Source: JAEMQF01 sp963791595
GTDB taxonomy: Bacteria; Pseudomonadota; Gammaproteobacteria; Burkholderiales; Burkholderiaceae_C
Assembly: GCA_963791595.1 (NCBI GenBank)
Contig: CAWBTF010000031.1
Coordinates: forward strand, 34,516 to 98,515
Direction of reading: 5' to 3'
Length of the DNA stretch: 64,000 nucleotides
Below are positions 26,593 through 36,286 of this stretch, piece by piece. The translations under genes were made by a program, and so were the position numbers. How positions within the stretch are numbered: the first letter of the stretch is position 1; every line of letters starts with the position of its first letter. The notes beneath the pieces were generated by a model. It had not been told where the DNA came from. It saw nothing but the letters and a program-made list of their open reading frames with translations, and did not search any database.

Positions 26593-29500
26593 GTGGGTGT
26601 CGTCAAAGCAGAGTTCGCAGACCCGGGCAGGACCGCTGACGAAGATGTTGGCACCCTGCCCTGCGCCGCCACGCTCACCGAAAGGCTGCGCGACAGCGAA
26701 GCGCGCTTTCGCAGCCTGGTTACGCTGTCCAGCGACGCGTACTGGGAGCAGGACGAGGCGTACCGCTTCACGGTGCTGAGCGGCGGTAACCTGGAAAACG
26801 CCGGAATCGATTCGAAACAATTTCTCGGCACGACGCCTTGGGACGGCGCTGCCGTGCCGGTCGGCGCTGGCGGCAGCTGGGCCTGGCACAAGGTTGCGCT
26901 GGAAGCCAGGCTGCCTTTCGCCGACTTCGTTTTCAGTCGCGTCAACTCGAGGGGGGAGTTGCGCACGATCAGCAGCAGCGGGCAGCCGATATTCGACGAA
27001 AACCGGCAGTTCAGAGGCTACCGCGGCATCGCCAAGGACATCACGGACGCCAAACGCGCCGAAGAGTTGCTGAGGCTGGAACACTCGGTGAGCCGCTCTC
27101 TTGCCGAGGCGGACAGCGCGACGGGGGCGCTCAGGGCAGCGATTCGCACCGTGTGCGAAACCGAGCAATGGGAGTGCGGCCGATACTTCTTCTGGGACGA
27201 AAAGACCGGTGTGCTGCGTTTCGGCGAATCGTGGGGCGTGCCGGACCCTGCGATTCAGCGCTTCATCGCGCGCTCCCAGGGACTGGCCTATGCGCCGGGC
27301 GTCGGATTGACAGGCATCGCATGGCAGTCGGGCCAGCCACTGTGGGTTGCCGACGTCACCCAGGACAAGCGGGCAACGCGGTCGGCCTTGACCGCCGATG
27401 TCGGCATCCGTGGTGCATTCGTCTTCCCGATCGTGTCGGAAGGCAAACCGATCGGCGCGCTCGCCTTCAACAGCCGTGAAGTGCGCGCGCCTGAAGAACG
27501 CCTGATGCAGGCGATCGTCGTCATCGGCGCCCAGATCGGGCAACTGTTGCAACGCAAGCAGGCGGAGCAGGTCCTGCGCGAAAGCGAAGAACACTTCCGC
27601 GCCGTGGTCGACTCGGCGAACGAGGGCATCCTCGTCTACGACCGCGCGCTGCGCGTCGTCGCCGGCAATGCGGCCGCCGAACGCATCATCGGCCTGCCGC
27701 TGGCAGAGTTGACCGGTGCCGCGGGGTTCACTTCAGTCTTGCCCTGCGTGCACGAGGACGGCTCGCCTCTGCTGCCCGAAGACCGCCCGACGCGCGTCAC
27801 CGCTCGGACCGGCAGCCCGCTGGCGGGCCGGATTGTGGGAATCAAACGCGCGCATGGTTCCGTGACATGGCTGTCGGTGAACACCGGCTTTCTGCGCCGG
27901 CCCGGTGAACCCGACTACTACGGCGTCGTTTCGACCTTCGGCGACATCACGGCCCAGCGCCAGGCCGAGGCGGCGTTGCGCGAGAGCGAGGCGCGCTTTC
28001 GCAGCCTGAACGACCTTTCGTCGGACTGGTTCTGGGAACAGGACGCGCAGTTCCGCTTCACCCGACTCGAGGGCCGGCACATCACGGGCGACCGTTCGGC
28101 GTTTCAAAGCGACCTCGGCAAGACGCGCGAAGAGATCGGCACCGAGATCGAGGGCGGATGGGCCGCGCACCGCGCGCTGCTCGAGGCCCACCTGCCGTTT
28201 CGCGACGCCGTCATGTGGCGCACCTACGCGGATGGAAGACTGCGCTACATGAGCACGAGCGGCGAGCCGATGTTCGATGCCGAGGGTCGATTCCTCGGTT
28301 ACCGCGGTGTCGGAGCCGACATCACCGAACGCAAGCGTGCCGAGCAGTTGCGCGCGTTGGAGCACGCGGTGAACCGCAGCCTGAACGAGGTGGACAGCGT
28401 TCAGGAGGCACTGAAACGGGTGCTTCGACACATCTGCGAAACGGAAGGCTGGGAATGCGGCCGCTACCTTCGGGTCGACGCGCCGGCCGGCGTGCTGCGT
28501 TTCGGCGAGGCCTGGAGCGTGCCCAATCCGAACATCGAGCGCTACGCCGAGGCGTCGCGCAGCATGGTCTATGGCCCCGGCGTCGGGCTGGTGGGTCGGG
28601 TCTGGCAGTCCGGCGAGCCGCTGTGGGTGGCCGACATCGGCCAGGACAGCCGTGTCGCACGGACGGTCCTGGCACGCGAAACAGGCATGCGCGGAGCCTT
28701 CGCGGTTGCAGTCGCTTCGCAGGGCGAAACGATCGGCGTGCTGATCTTTCACAGCCGCGAAATCCGCGAACCCGACGACCAGCTGCTCCAGGCGATTCGC
28801 GTGATCGGCAGTCAGCTCGGCCAGTTCCTGCAGCGCAAGAACTCCCAACAGGCCGCGCTGCGGCTCGCAAGGATGTTCGCCGCGCTCAGCGAAACGAACG
28901 ACGCCATCCTGCATGCCCGGTCGCCCGACGAACTCTTCCAGCGGGTCTGCGAGGCCGCCGTGCACGGCGGAAAATTCTCCAACACCTCGATCTTCCTCGT
29001 CGGCCCAGGTGGCGGTGGGGTGAGCCCGGCGGCTGCCGCCGGCCGGGCTGCACACTTGCTCCGAGAGTTGAAGATCTCACTCGACGAGACGCTGCCGGAA
29101 GCGCGCGGACTGATCGGCCTCGCGTTCCGCAGCCAGAAGCCCAGCGTCAGCAACGACTTCCTGCATGACGAACGCACCCGACCGTGGCACAACATCGGCC
29201 ATCAATCGGGCTGTCGCGCAGCGGCGGCGTTGCCTCTGATTCAAGGCAGCCGCAGCATCGGCGCCGTGCTGATCTACGACGACGAGCTGAATGCGTTCGA
29301 CGCCGAGATCCTCCGACTGCTCGAGCGCATGGCGGAGAACGTTTCCCATGCGCTCGACAACTTCGAGCGCGAGGCCGAGCGTCAGCGCGCGGCGCAGCGC
29401 ATCGAATACCTGGCCAATCACGACGGCCTGACCGGCCTGCCCAACCGCGTCTCGTTCAGCCAGACGCTGGAGCAGGCGATCCACTCGGCACGCCGTTTTG

Positions 29501-30771
29501 CGCGCCGCTTTGCCGTGCTGTTCATCGACCTCGATCGTTTCAAGATCATCAACGACACCTTGGGGCACGAAGCGGGCGACACACTGCTCAAAGAGATGGC
29601 GCGGCGCATCCGGGAGGGCCTGCGCGCAAGCGACTTCGTCGCGCGGCTGGGCGGTGATGAGTTCGTCGTGTTGGTGCAGGAGGTCGACGACGTGGAGCAT
29701 GTCGCCATCGTGGCACGCAAACTCCTGGTTGCGATGATTCAGCCGGTGACCATCCTGGGGCAGGAATGCCGCGTGACGGCGAGCATCGGCATCAGCATGT
29801 TCCCGACCGACGCATGCGACGAACAGTCGTTGATGAAAAACGCCGATGCCGCCATGTACGTCGCCAAGGAAGAGGGGAAGAACACGTTCCACTTCTACTC
29901 CGAGGAAATCAAGACCGAGTCGCGCGAACGTCTGAGCCTGGAGGCGAGCCTGCAACAGGCCCTGGAGCGCGAAGAGTTCTTCCTGCACTACCAGGCCAAG
30001 CTCGAGCTCTCGAGCGGGGCGATCACCGGCGTCGAAGCGCTGCTGCGCTGGCTCCATCCGACGCTCGGGCTGGTGTCGCCGGCACAGTTCATTGCGCTGG
30101 CCGAAGAAACGGGATTGATCGTGCCGATCGGCAAGTGGGTACTGAAGACCGCGTGCGAACAAAATGTCGCGTGGCAGCGCGCGGGCCTGCCGCCGGTGCG
30201 CATGGCGGTCAACCTGTCGCCGCGCCAATTTGCCGATGAGAACTGGCTGCGGCACCTCGCCGCCGTGCTCGAGGAAACGGGCATGGCCCCGGAGCTGCTG
30301 GAACTCGAAATCACGGAAAGCATGGTGATGGGCAATGTCGATCGGGCGGCCCGACAACTCGGCGCCATCAAGGAAATGGGCGTGCGTCTGGCCATCGACG
30401 ATTTCGGCACCGGCTATTCGTCGCTGGCGCAGCTCAAGCGCTTCCCGATCGACACGCTCAAGATCGATCGCTCCTTCATCCATGCCATCCCGCACGATGC
30501 CGAGGACGTGGCGATCGCCAAGGCGATCATCGCGATGGGCAAGGCCCTGGGACTCACCGTTGTCGCCGAAGGCGTCGAAACCCTGGAGCAGGAAACATTC
30601 CTGCGCGAACACGACTGCGATCAGACGCAGGGCTACTATTTCAGCCGACCCGTCTCGCACGACCAGTTCGCGCAGCTGCTGCGGACTTCGCGGCGCTGCT
30701 TGCCAGACCAACCTGGGGCGCGCTTGTCCAAGAAGGCGCGCGCGCCATCGCGGAAATCGGCACTGCGGTAG
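26593..30771 (+). CDS. Multi-sensor GGDEF-EAL cyclic-di-GMP enzyme
   Basis: The 1392-residue cytoplasmic protein has no membrane helix. Order: PAS (about 35-150), GAF (165-320), PAS (328-455), PAS (460-580), GAF (590-745), GAF (755-925), GGDEF (930-1105), EAL (1115-1365). The cyclase motif is intact (ARLGGDEFVV) and the phosphodiesterase motif is GVEALLRWLHP, with DDFGTGYSSL and VAEGVET also intact, so both activities are possible. The first PAS-GAF pair and the third PAS-second GAF pair are clear internal duplicates (for example CETEQWECGRY versus CETEGWECGRY; ARSQGLAYAPGVGL versus EASRSMVYGPGVGL). Start GTG 26593 has GGGGAG upstream. Confidence 0.9.
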   Translation: MGVVKAEFADPGRTADEDVGTLPCAATLTERLRDSEARFRSLVTLSSDAYWEQDEAYRFTVLSGGNLENAGIDSKQFLGTTPWDGAAVPVGAGGSWAWHKVALEARLPFADFVFSRVNSRGELRTISSSGQPIFDENRQFRGYRGIAKDITDAKRAEELLRLEHSVSRSLAEADSATGALRAAIRTVCETEQWECGRYFFWDEKTGVLRFGESWGVPDPAIQRFIARSQGLAYAPGVGLTGIAWQSGQPLWVADVTQDKRATRSALTADVGIRGAFVFPIVSEGKPIGALAFNSREVRAPEERLMQAIVVIGAQIGQLLQRKQAEQVLRESEEHFRAVVDSANEGILVYDRALRVVAGNAAAERIIGLPLAELTGAAGFTSVLPCVHEDGSPLLPEDRPTRVTARTGSPLAGRIVGIKRAHGSVTWLSVNTGFLRRPGEPDYYGVVSTFGDITAQRQAEAALRESEARFRSLNDLSSDWFWEQDAQFRFTRLEGRHITGDRSAFQSDLGKTREEIGTEIEGGWAAHRALLEAHLPFRDAVMWRTYADGRLRYMSTSGEPMFDAEGRFLGYRGVGADITERKRAEQLRALEHAVNRSLNEVDSVQEALKRVLRHICETEGWECGRYLRVDAPAGVLRFGEAWSVPNPNIERYAEASRSMVYGPGVGLVGRVWQSGEPLWVADIGQDSRVARTVLARETGMRGAFAVAVASQGETIGVLIFHSREIREPDDQLLQAIRVIGSQLGQFLQRKNSQQAALRLARMFAALSETNDAILHARSPDELFQRVCEAAVHGGKFSNTSIFLVGPGGGGVSPAAAAGRAAHLLRELKISLDETLPEARGLIGLAFRSQKPSVSNDFLHDERTRPWHNIGHQSGCRAAAALPLIQGSRSIGAVLIYDDELNAFDAEILRLLERMAENVSHALDNFEREAERQRAAQRIEYLANHDGLTGLPNRVSFSQTLEQAIHSARRFARRFAVLFIDLDRFKIINDTLGHEAGDTLLKEMARRIREGLRASDFVARLGGDEFVVLVQEVDDVEHVAIVARKLLVAMIQPVTILGQECRVTASIGISMFPTDACDEQSLMKNADAAMYVAKEEGKNTFHFYSEEIKTESRERLSLEASLQQALEREEFFLHYQAKLELSSGAITGVEALLRWLHPTLGLVSPAQFIALAEETGLIVPIGKWVLKTACEQNVAWQRAGLPPVRMAVNLSPRQFADENWLRHLAAVLEETGMAPELLELEITESMVMGNVDRAARQLGAIKEMGVRLAIDDFGTGYSSLAQLKRFPIDTLKIDRSFIHAIPHDAEDVAIAKAIIAMGKALGLTVVAEGVETLEQETFLREHDCDQTQGYYFSRPVSHDQFAQLLRTSRRCLPDQPGARLSKKARAPSRKSALR

Positions 30772-30822
30772 GTCGCGGCGATCACGGCGTCGCCGAAGCG
30801 CAAACTGAAGTTCGGCGGGCAG

Positions 30823-31485
30823 TCAAACCCCCTCCCAGCAAAACACCCAATGCGCCCGGCCACGCGTGGCGGCGATCGCGCGCGCATTGGGCTCGTCCGT
30901 GCTCGCCACCCACGCGCGCGCCTGCTCGGGCGTGCGACCGAACCGCACGTGGCGCTGCGTGAGGCGCTCGACGCGCAGCGCGTCGTCACTGTGGACGTAC
31001 CAGCATTCATCGAGCAGCGCCGCCACGCCTGACCAATCGCCCTGGTCGAGCAGCAGGTAGTTGCCCTCGGTGACGATCAGTCGTGTCTCGGCGCGGATGG
31101 CGATGGCGCCGGCCACCGCCTCTTCGATCTCGCGCCGGTACTCGGGCGCATACACGAACGGCTCGTCGCGGCCTTCGCCTTGCTCGCGGAGCCGGCGCAG
31201 CAAGGCGGCGTAGCCGGCGGCGTCGAAGGTGTCGGGCGCGCCCTTGCGGCCTTTGCGGCCGAGGCGCTGCAATTCGCTGTTCGCGAGATGAAAGCCGTCC
31301 ATCGGAACCACCTGCGCCGCGCCCGCGCTGGCCGCGCACAAGGCCGCCGCGAGCGTGGACTTGCCGGCACCCGGCGGCCCGACGAGGCCGAGCACGGTGC
31401 GCCGGCCTCGAGCGAGCAGCCGTTGCAGGCGCGCCAGTGCGTCGGCGGGCAGGGCGGGGTGCGTTGAAGCGGGGTTCGGGGTCAC
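30823..31485 (-). CDS. Nucleoside/sugar kinase-like P-loop protein (FrcK/uridine kinase type)
   Basis: This 220-residue P-loop kinase has Walker A LVGPPGAGKSTLAAALC, then VVPMDGFHLANSELQRLGRKG (the substrate-binding DGFH motif of uridine kinase/PanK-like enzymes), YAPEYRREIEEAV and VTEGNYLLLDQGDW. This pattern is that of the fructose-transport-kinase FrcK group, which is found beside sugar ABC systems. I chose GTG 31485 (VTPNPASTHP) because family similarity starts just after it. The upstream frame is open but low in family signal. The substrate is unknown. It is convergent with the GGDEF-EAL gene. Confidence 0.75.
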   Translation of the reverse strand: MTPNPASTHPALPADALARLQRLLARGRRTVLGLVGPPGAGKSTLAAALCAASAGAAQVVPMDGFHLANSELQRLGRKGRKGAPDTFDAAGYAALLRRLREQGEGRDEPFVYAPEYRREIEEAVAGAIAIRAETRLIVTEGNYLLLDQGDWSGVAALLDECWYVHSDDALRVERLTQRHVRFGRTPEQARAWVASTDEPNARAIAATRGRAHWVFCWEGV

Positions 31486-31658
31486 TGGTACTTCGGGAGT
31501 ATCCGCGCCTCGCGGGGGTCCTGCGTGCGACGCACACCGCTGCACCGGAAGCCTCAGGGTTTGATTGACTTGCCGGACTCGTCGTATCGGCAAGAATAGC
31601 CGCGTGAACAGCGGTGGCCAATTTCACGCGGTTGCACCACAAGCCCCGGGGGGTCGTG

Positions 31659-31742
31659 ATGCCTGGCGCCCCCTACCAGGCGCTGATGGCGCGCATGAAC
31701 CGGCTGATGGATGAGTTCGAGAGGCTCGCAGCCGTCAAATAG
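31659..31742 (+). CDS. Possible 27-residue leader or small protein
   Basis: A short frame, ATG to TAG, encodes an amphipathic helix (MARMNRLMDEFERLAAVK at its end), 20 bases before the aldolase gene on the same strand. GGGG lies eight bases upstream of its ATG. No family is known. It could be a translated leader or chance. The rest of the 31486-31762 gap shows nothing else I can name. Confidence 0.2.
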   Translation: MPGAPYQALMARMNRLMDEFERLAAVK

Positions 31743-31762
31743 GGCATGTACCGGAGGCAAGT

Positions 31763-32539
31763 ATGAAACCCAATGCAATCAAGGCCGACGTGCTCGGCGG
31801 CAGAACAGTCGCCGGCGCGATGGTGTTCGAATTCTTCTCGCCCGGTGTCGCGACGATCCTCGCCAACGCCGGCTGCCGCTTCGTGCTCTACGACATGGAG
31901 CACACGGGCCTCGGCTTCGAGACGCTGAAGTGGCTGTTCGCGAGTTGCCGCGGTTTGCCGATCGAACCGATGGTGCGCGTGCCGCGCGGCGAATACACCT
32001 GGCTCGCGCGCGCGCTCGACCTCGGCGCGCGCGGCGTGATGATTCCGATGGTGGAATCGGCCGAGCACGCCAAGGCGATCGTGCAGGCGTGCCGCTACCC
32101 GCCGCACGGCCGGCGCGGCGCGGCGTTCGGCTTCGCGCAGTGCGACTACCAGGGCGGCGACGTCGGACAGAAGATCCGTGCCTACAACGAGCGCACGCTG
32201 ATCATTGCGCAGATCGAAACCGAACGTGGGTTGGCACAGGTAGAGGAGATCGCCGCAGTCGACGGCATCGACGTGCTCTGGGTCGGGCACTTCGACCTGT
32301 CCAACTTCATGGGAATTCCGGCGCAGTTCAATGACCCGCGCTTCGACGCCGCGATGCGCAAGGTGGCGCAGGTTGCGCGCGCGAACGGCAAGGCGGCCGC
32401 GTTCATGGCCACCGACGCAGCGTGGATCGCGCGGGTGCGCGAAATGGGCTACACGATGATCGCGGCCGGCACCGACACCGGTCTGCTCGAACTCGCGGTG
32501 AAGAACATGGTGGGGCGGATCGAGGCCGGGGCACGATGA
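31763..32539 (+). CDS. HpcH/HpaI-family aldolase
   Basis: This 258-residue class II pyruvate aldolase has the family blocks LYDMEHTGLGFETLK, RGVMIPMVESAEHAKAIV (metal-ligand Glu), GFAQCDYQGG and IAQIETERGLAQVEEIAAV (second metal Glu), and GIDVLWVGHFDLSNFMG (Asp ligand). Members cleave or form 4-hydroxy-2-oxo acids from sugar-acid or aromatic breakdown. The ATG follows CCGGAGGCAAGT. Its last codons overlap the next gene (ATGA), so the pair is co-translated. Convergence on the apionate-like operon suggests a related sugar-acid role, not proven. Confidence 0.85.
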   Translation: MKPNAIKADVLGGRTVAGAMVFEFFSPGVATILANAGCRFVLYDMEHTGLGFETLKWLFASCRGLPIEPMVRVPRGEYTWLARALDLGARGVMIPMVESAEHAKAIVQACRYPPHGRRGAAFGFAQCDYQGGDVGQKIRAYNERTLIIAQIETERGLAQVEEIAAVDGIDVLWVGHFDLSNFMGIPAQFNDPRFDAAMRKVAQVARANGKAAAFMATDAAWIARVREMGYTMIAAGTDTGLLELAVKNMVGRIEAGAR

Positions 32540-33528
32540 GCGCGGTGCCGAAATTTCGCGTCGGCTTAACGCGCGACATCCTGACGAGCGACGGCACGCC
32601 TTCGTTCGGCAATGCGCCGCTGGCGCTGTTGAACGACGACTCTCGCATCGACTGGGAGTTTCTGTCGGACAACGCCGCCGAGATCACGCCCGACATCATG
32701 GCGCGCTACGACGGCTTGTACGTGAACTCGCCGCGCGTCACCGCAGCGTCGGTCGCGCGCGCCGACCTGCGCGTGAAGATCGTCGCGCGCCACGGCGTGG
32801 GCTACGACTCGGTCGATGTACCCGCGCTCGCGGCGCGCGGCGTGATCACGACCAATACGCCGGTTGCCGTACGCCGCCCGGTCGCGGTGGCGGCGCTCAC
32901 CTTCATCTTCGCGTTGGCCGGCAAGCTGGTCCAGAAAGACCGGCTCACGCGCAGCGGGCGCTGGAACGAGCGCACGAACTTCATGGGCCTGGGGCTGACG
33001 ACACGCACATTGGGCGTGATCGGCGCCGGCGGCATCGGCCGCGAGTTGCTCGCGCTGGCCCGGCCCTTCGGCTGGAAGATGCTCGCGGCGGACCCGTTCG
33101 TGGAGCCGGCCGCGGTGGCCGCGCTCGGTGCCGAACTGGTGACCTTGGACCGGCTGCTCGAGGCGTCGGACTTCGTCGTCGCCACCGTCTTGCTCAACGC
33201 CCAAACCCGGCACCTGATGAATGCAAAGCGCTTCGCGCAGATGAAGCGCAGCAGCTACTTCATCAACCTGTCGCGCGGGCCCATCTGCGACGAGGCCGCG
33301 CTGATCGCCGCGTTGAAAAACGGCGCCATCGCCGGCGCGGGAATCGACGTGTTCGAGCAGGAGCCGGTGGCGCCCGACAACCCGCTGCTGACGATGGACA
33401 ACGTGCTGCTCACGCCGCACGCGCTGTGCTGGACCGACGAGTGCTTCGATGCGATCGCGCGCGAGGGCCTGAGCTGCATCGTCGACTTCGCGAATGGGCG
33501 GGTGCCGAAGTCGGTGGTGCGGGCCTGA
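32536..33528 (+). CDS. D-isomer-specific 2-hydroxyacid dehydrogenase
   Basis: This 330-residue NAD(P) enzyme has substrate domain RHGVGYDSVDVPALAARGV, the Rossmann motif GVIGAGGIGRELLALARPFG and the catalytic trio: Arg in INLSRGPICDEAALI, Glu in VFEQEPVAPDNPL, His in VLLTPHALCW. It reduces 2-oxo acids or oxidises D-2-hydroxy acids (glyoxylate/hydroxypyruvate reductase-like). The ATG overlaps the aldolase stop by four bases. With the aldolase it could process 2-oxo acid products such as those of glycolate or sugar-acid metabolism. Confidence 0.88.
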   Translation: MSAVPKFRVGLTRDILTSDGTPSFGNAPLALLNDDSRIDWEFLSDNAAEITPDIMARYDGLYVNSPRVTAASVARADLRVKIVARHGVGYDSVDVPALAARGVITTNTPVAVRRPVAVAALTFIFALAGKLVQKDRLTRSGRWNERTNFMGLGLTTRTLGVIGAGGIGRELLALARPFGWKMLAADPFVEPAAVAALGAELVTLDRLLEASDFVVATVLLNAQTRHLMNAKRFAQMKRSSYFINLSRGPICDEAALIAALKNGAIAGAGIDVFEQEPVAPDNPLLTMDNVLLTPHALCWTDECFDAIAREGLSCIVDFANGRVPKSVVRA

Positions 33529-33599
33529 GGGGCGAGGCGTGCCCACGGCAGGCTGCTGGGCAGGGGCGTGCGCTGTGCGCCGGAATCGGCGGCTCGTGA

Positions 33600-34974
33600 T
33601 CAAGCGCGCCCGTTGCGCACCACACCGAAAAAATCCGCCGCGCCGATCTGGCCGCCCTTGAGTACGATCTGCAGGCCATCGCGCTTCGGGCTTTCCGACC
33701 ACGCTCGGCACAGCGGCCCGCCGGGGGCGAGGCCGGCTTCGATGCTGAGTGCGGCAATGCCCAGTGCGCCGGCCACCGCGCCGGAGCTGTCACCTCCCGC
33801 GACGACGATGCGGCGCAAGGCCGGCGTGCGGTCCAGCAGGGCGCGAGTCACTTCGGCCAGAGCGCCGGCGATGCGTTGCGCTGCATCGCTGCGGGCGAGG
33901 CTGGCTGCGCTTGCGGCAACGTCGAAGCCGGTCACGGCCGGGTCGGCCGGGCCTTCGGCGGAGTAGACGACCGGGCTGCGCCCCTCGCGCAGCGCCTGCG
34001 CGGCGCCGCCGACCAGGCGTTCGATTTCAACGGGCGCGGCGGCTGCGTCGAGCACGCGTGCGATGTCCATGCGCAGCACGGCGAAGCCTTGGGCGCGAGC
34101 CCAAGCGATCTGCGCAGCGGTCACCGGCGAGCAGCTGCCGCTGATCACGGCAATGGCGTCGACTGCGCCCGCGATTGGAAGGGACGGCACCTGAGGCAGC
34201 AGGCCGCAGGAACGCCAATGCGCGGCGAGCGCGTATTGCAAGCCCGACGATGATGCGCTGAACAGGCCCTCGCCGCGCCCCTGCCAGACGAGCCTGCCGG
34301 CTTCGACGAGCGTCGCGTCGTCGACCACGTCGATCAGCACGACAGGCTTGTCGTCACCGGCAAGCGCGTCGCGCCGCGCGGCGCCGAGTCCACTGTGCAA
34401 ATGCGTCAGGTCGATCAGCTCGATGCGGCGCTGCGTCTGGCGGGCGAGGTGGCGGCGCAGGTCGGCCTCGTTCATCGGCGTCACCGGGTGCACGCTCATC
34501 GTCGGGTGCCGGTCCAGGCGATGGCCCTGGCCGTCGGCGATCGCGAACAGGTTGCCGAAAGCCTGGTAGCGCTTCAGGCGCGGCGCACCCACGACCATCG
34601 GCGACCAGCGGCTCGGCATCGCCCGGCTGCCGATGTCGACCGCGCGGCCGATCGAGCCGATGCCGGGTGACGAGTCGAAGGTCGAACACACCTTGTATTG
34701 CAGGATCGGCGCGCCGAAGGCCTTCATGCGTTCGAACATCGCGGGCAGGTGCGTGTCCATCCACAACGGAGTTTGGCCGCGCGCGGTGCTCGCCAGGCCG
34801 ATGCAGCGCTGGCCGGCGAAGCGAGCGAGCCACGCTGGGCTCGGCGGCGCGAGGAACAGGATGGTGGGCACGCCCGCGGCGGTGAAGGCCTCCATCACGT
34901 CGGTGGAGCCGGTGAAGTCGTCGCCGACGTAGGCGAGCAGCGGGCCGTTCGGGCCAGGCGTCGATGGGGCTCAC
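33600..34974 (-). CDS. oiaK: DUF1537 acid-sugar kinase, candidate 3-oxo-isoapionate kinase (frame broken near 34951)
   Basis: This is a four-carbon-acid-sugar kinase family protein (DUF1537). The N-terminal signature YVGDDFTGSTDVMEAF lies just upstream of an internal ATG. It joins GTG 34974 (SPIDAWPNGPLLA) only if one base of GGG at 34951-34953 is skipped. The C-terminal ATP-binding block is VVAGGDSSGAVAGALG and VLKGGQIGAADFF. Restored length is about 457 residues. The GTG overlaps the RuBisCO-like gene's stop (GTGA), which fixes the start. In the described D-apionate pathway a DUF1537 kinase (OiaK) phosphorylates 3-oxo-isoapionate for a RuBisCO-like enzyme. The neighbours match that pathway. 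The symbol is by context, not similarity search. Confidence 0.65.
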
Positions 34975-36224
34975 CAGAACCCCAACGCGTCGCGCAGTTC
35001 GCCGTGGTGGCGCGCGTGCTCGGCCAATGGCACGCCGGCCACTGCCGCGTCCCATGCCTGGCGCAGCGCGCTCACGCCCGCGCCCACGCCGCCGGGGTGG
35101 CCGAAGATGCCGCCGCCCGCGGCGAAGATCAGGTCGGTGCTGCCCAGCGCCGCATACGTGGCGGCGGCGACGAGCCCGGTCTGGCCCGAGCTGAACACCG
35201 GCATCGCGCGCATCGGCGGCAATGTCGTATGGGGCCACAGCGGCGCGAGCACGGCGCGCGCCGAGGCGATCACGCTCGCATCGTCTTCGCTGAATTTGTT
35301 GGCGAGGCCGTTCACGTGCAGATGGTCGGCACCGGCCAGGCGCCAGATCTGCTGCCACGGCGCGTAGTCCCAGCCCAGCACCGGGCTGCGGCTCAGGTAG
35401 CCCCAGCCGTTGCGGTGCGCGTGGATCGGCAGGGCGCTGTGGCGGCGCAGCTCGCGCAGGCCCACCAGGCCGATGCTGTTCAAGCTCGCCATCACGCAGG
35501 TGCCGCCTTCGCTCAGCACCAGGTCGTGGCGGCGTTTCATCTCGTCGAGTTCGCCGGTGAGGTTGAACGCGACCATGGCCTTCTTGCCGGAGCGCTGCGC
35601 GCCCTCGTTGACGACGCGCATCACGGCGCGCACGCGCTGATCGAACGGGCAATGCGGGCCGTCGGCCTGGAGTTCATCGTCCTTGATGAAATCGATGCCG
35701 CCGTCGACGAGCTTTTTGACTTCCGCGGCGGTCTGTTCCGGGTTCAGACCGACGCTCGGCTTGATGATCGTTCCGATCAACGGGCCCTTCGCGACGCCGG
35801 CGAGCCTGCGCGTGCCGTCGATGCCGAATGCCGGGCCGGGGTAGGCCGCGGCGAACGACGCCGGCAGCGTGAGCCCGGTGATGCGCAGGCCCGACACCTG
35901 GCGCAGCTCGAACAGGTTGCCGGCGATGGTGGCGAGCAGGTTCGGCAGCGAGGGGCCGAGGTTTTCGATCGGCCACGACAGTTCCAGCTCGCAGCGCGTG
36001 AACACGCTGCCTGTTTTGTAGTGGCCGGGCAGGCTGGGTTGACTGGATGTGTCGAGCACTTGCAGGTGTTCGATGCGTGCGCCTGAGCGGGCTTTCAATT
36101 CGGGTGTTTCGTTGGCGAGCGCGAGGAAGGTGCCGCTCGACTGCTCGCCGGCGATCACCTCGGCGGCGCGCTGCGGCTCGTCGCCGGTTTCCAGCCAGTA
36201 GCGGGCGTGGATGCGTTCACTCAT
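34971..36224 (-). CDS. RuBisCO-like protein, candidate 3-oxo-isoapionate-4-phosphate OiaT/OiaX
   Basis: This 417-residue RuBisCO large-chain superfamily protein (form IV) keeps many active-site residues: IIKPSVGL (Lys155), DFIKDDE (Lys181, Asp183, Glu184, the carbamylated-Lys/metal motif), HAHRNGWG, the loop-6 Lys in GLANKFSEDD, SSGQTG and AGGGIFGHPGG. This retention fits RuBisCO-like enzymes of D-apionate catabolism, OiaT (transcarboxylase/hydrolase) or OiaX (decarboxylase), rather than methionine-salvage members. No L-erythrulose-phosphate isomerase gene is near, which weakly favours OiaT. ATG 36224 is preceded by a weak GG-rich site. The gene follows apnO across repeat copy 3 and overlaps the kinase gene by four bases. 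Confidence 0.78.
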   Translation of the reverse strand: MSERIHARYWLETGDEPQRAAEVIAGEQSSGTFLALANETPELKARSGARIEHLQVLDTSSQPSLPGHYKTGSVFTRCELELSWPIENLGPSLPNLLATIAGNLFELRQVSGLRITGLTLPASFAAAYPGPAFGIDGTRRLAGVAKGPLIGTIIKPSVGLNPEQTAAEVKKLVDGGIDFIKDDELQADGPHCPFDQRVRAVMRVVNEGAQRSGKKAMVAFNLTGELDEMKRRHDLVLSEGGTCVMASLNSIGLVGLRELRRHSALPIHAHRNGWGYLSRSPVLGWDYAPWQQIWRLAGADHLHVNGLANKFSEDDASVIASARAVLAPLWPHTTLPPMRAMPVFSSGQTGLVAAATYAALGSTDLIFAAGGGIFGHPGGVGAGVSALRQAWDAAVAGVPLAEHARHHGELRDALGFW

Positions 36225-36286
36225 GGGTGGTGATCTGCGGTGCGCCGGATGTCCGGATATGGCGCGCACATCAGGTTCCGCGCGGC

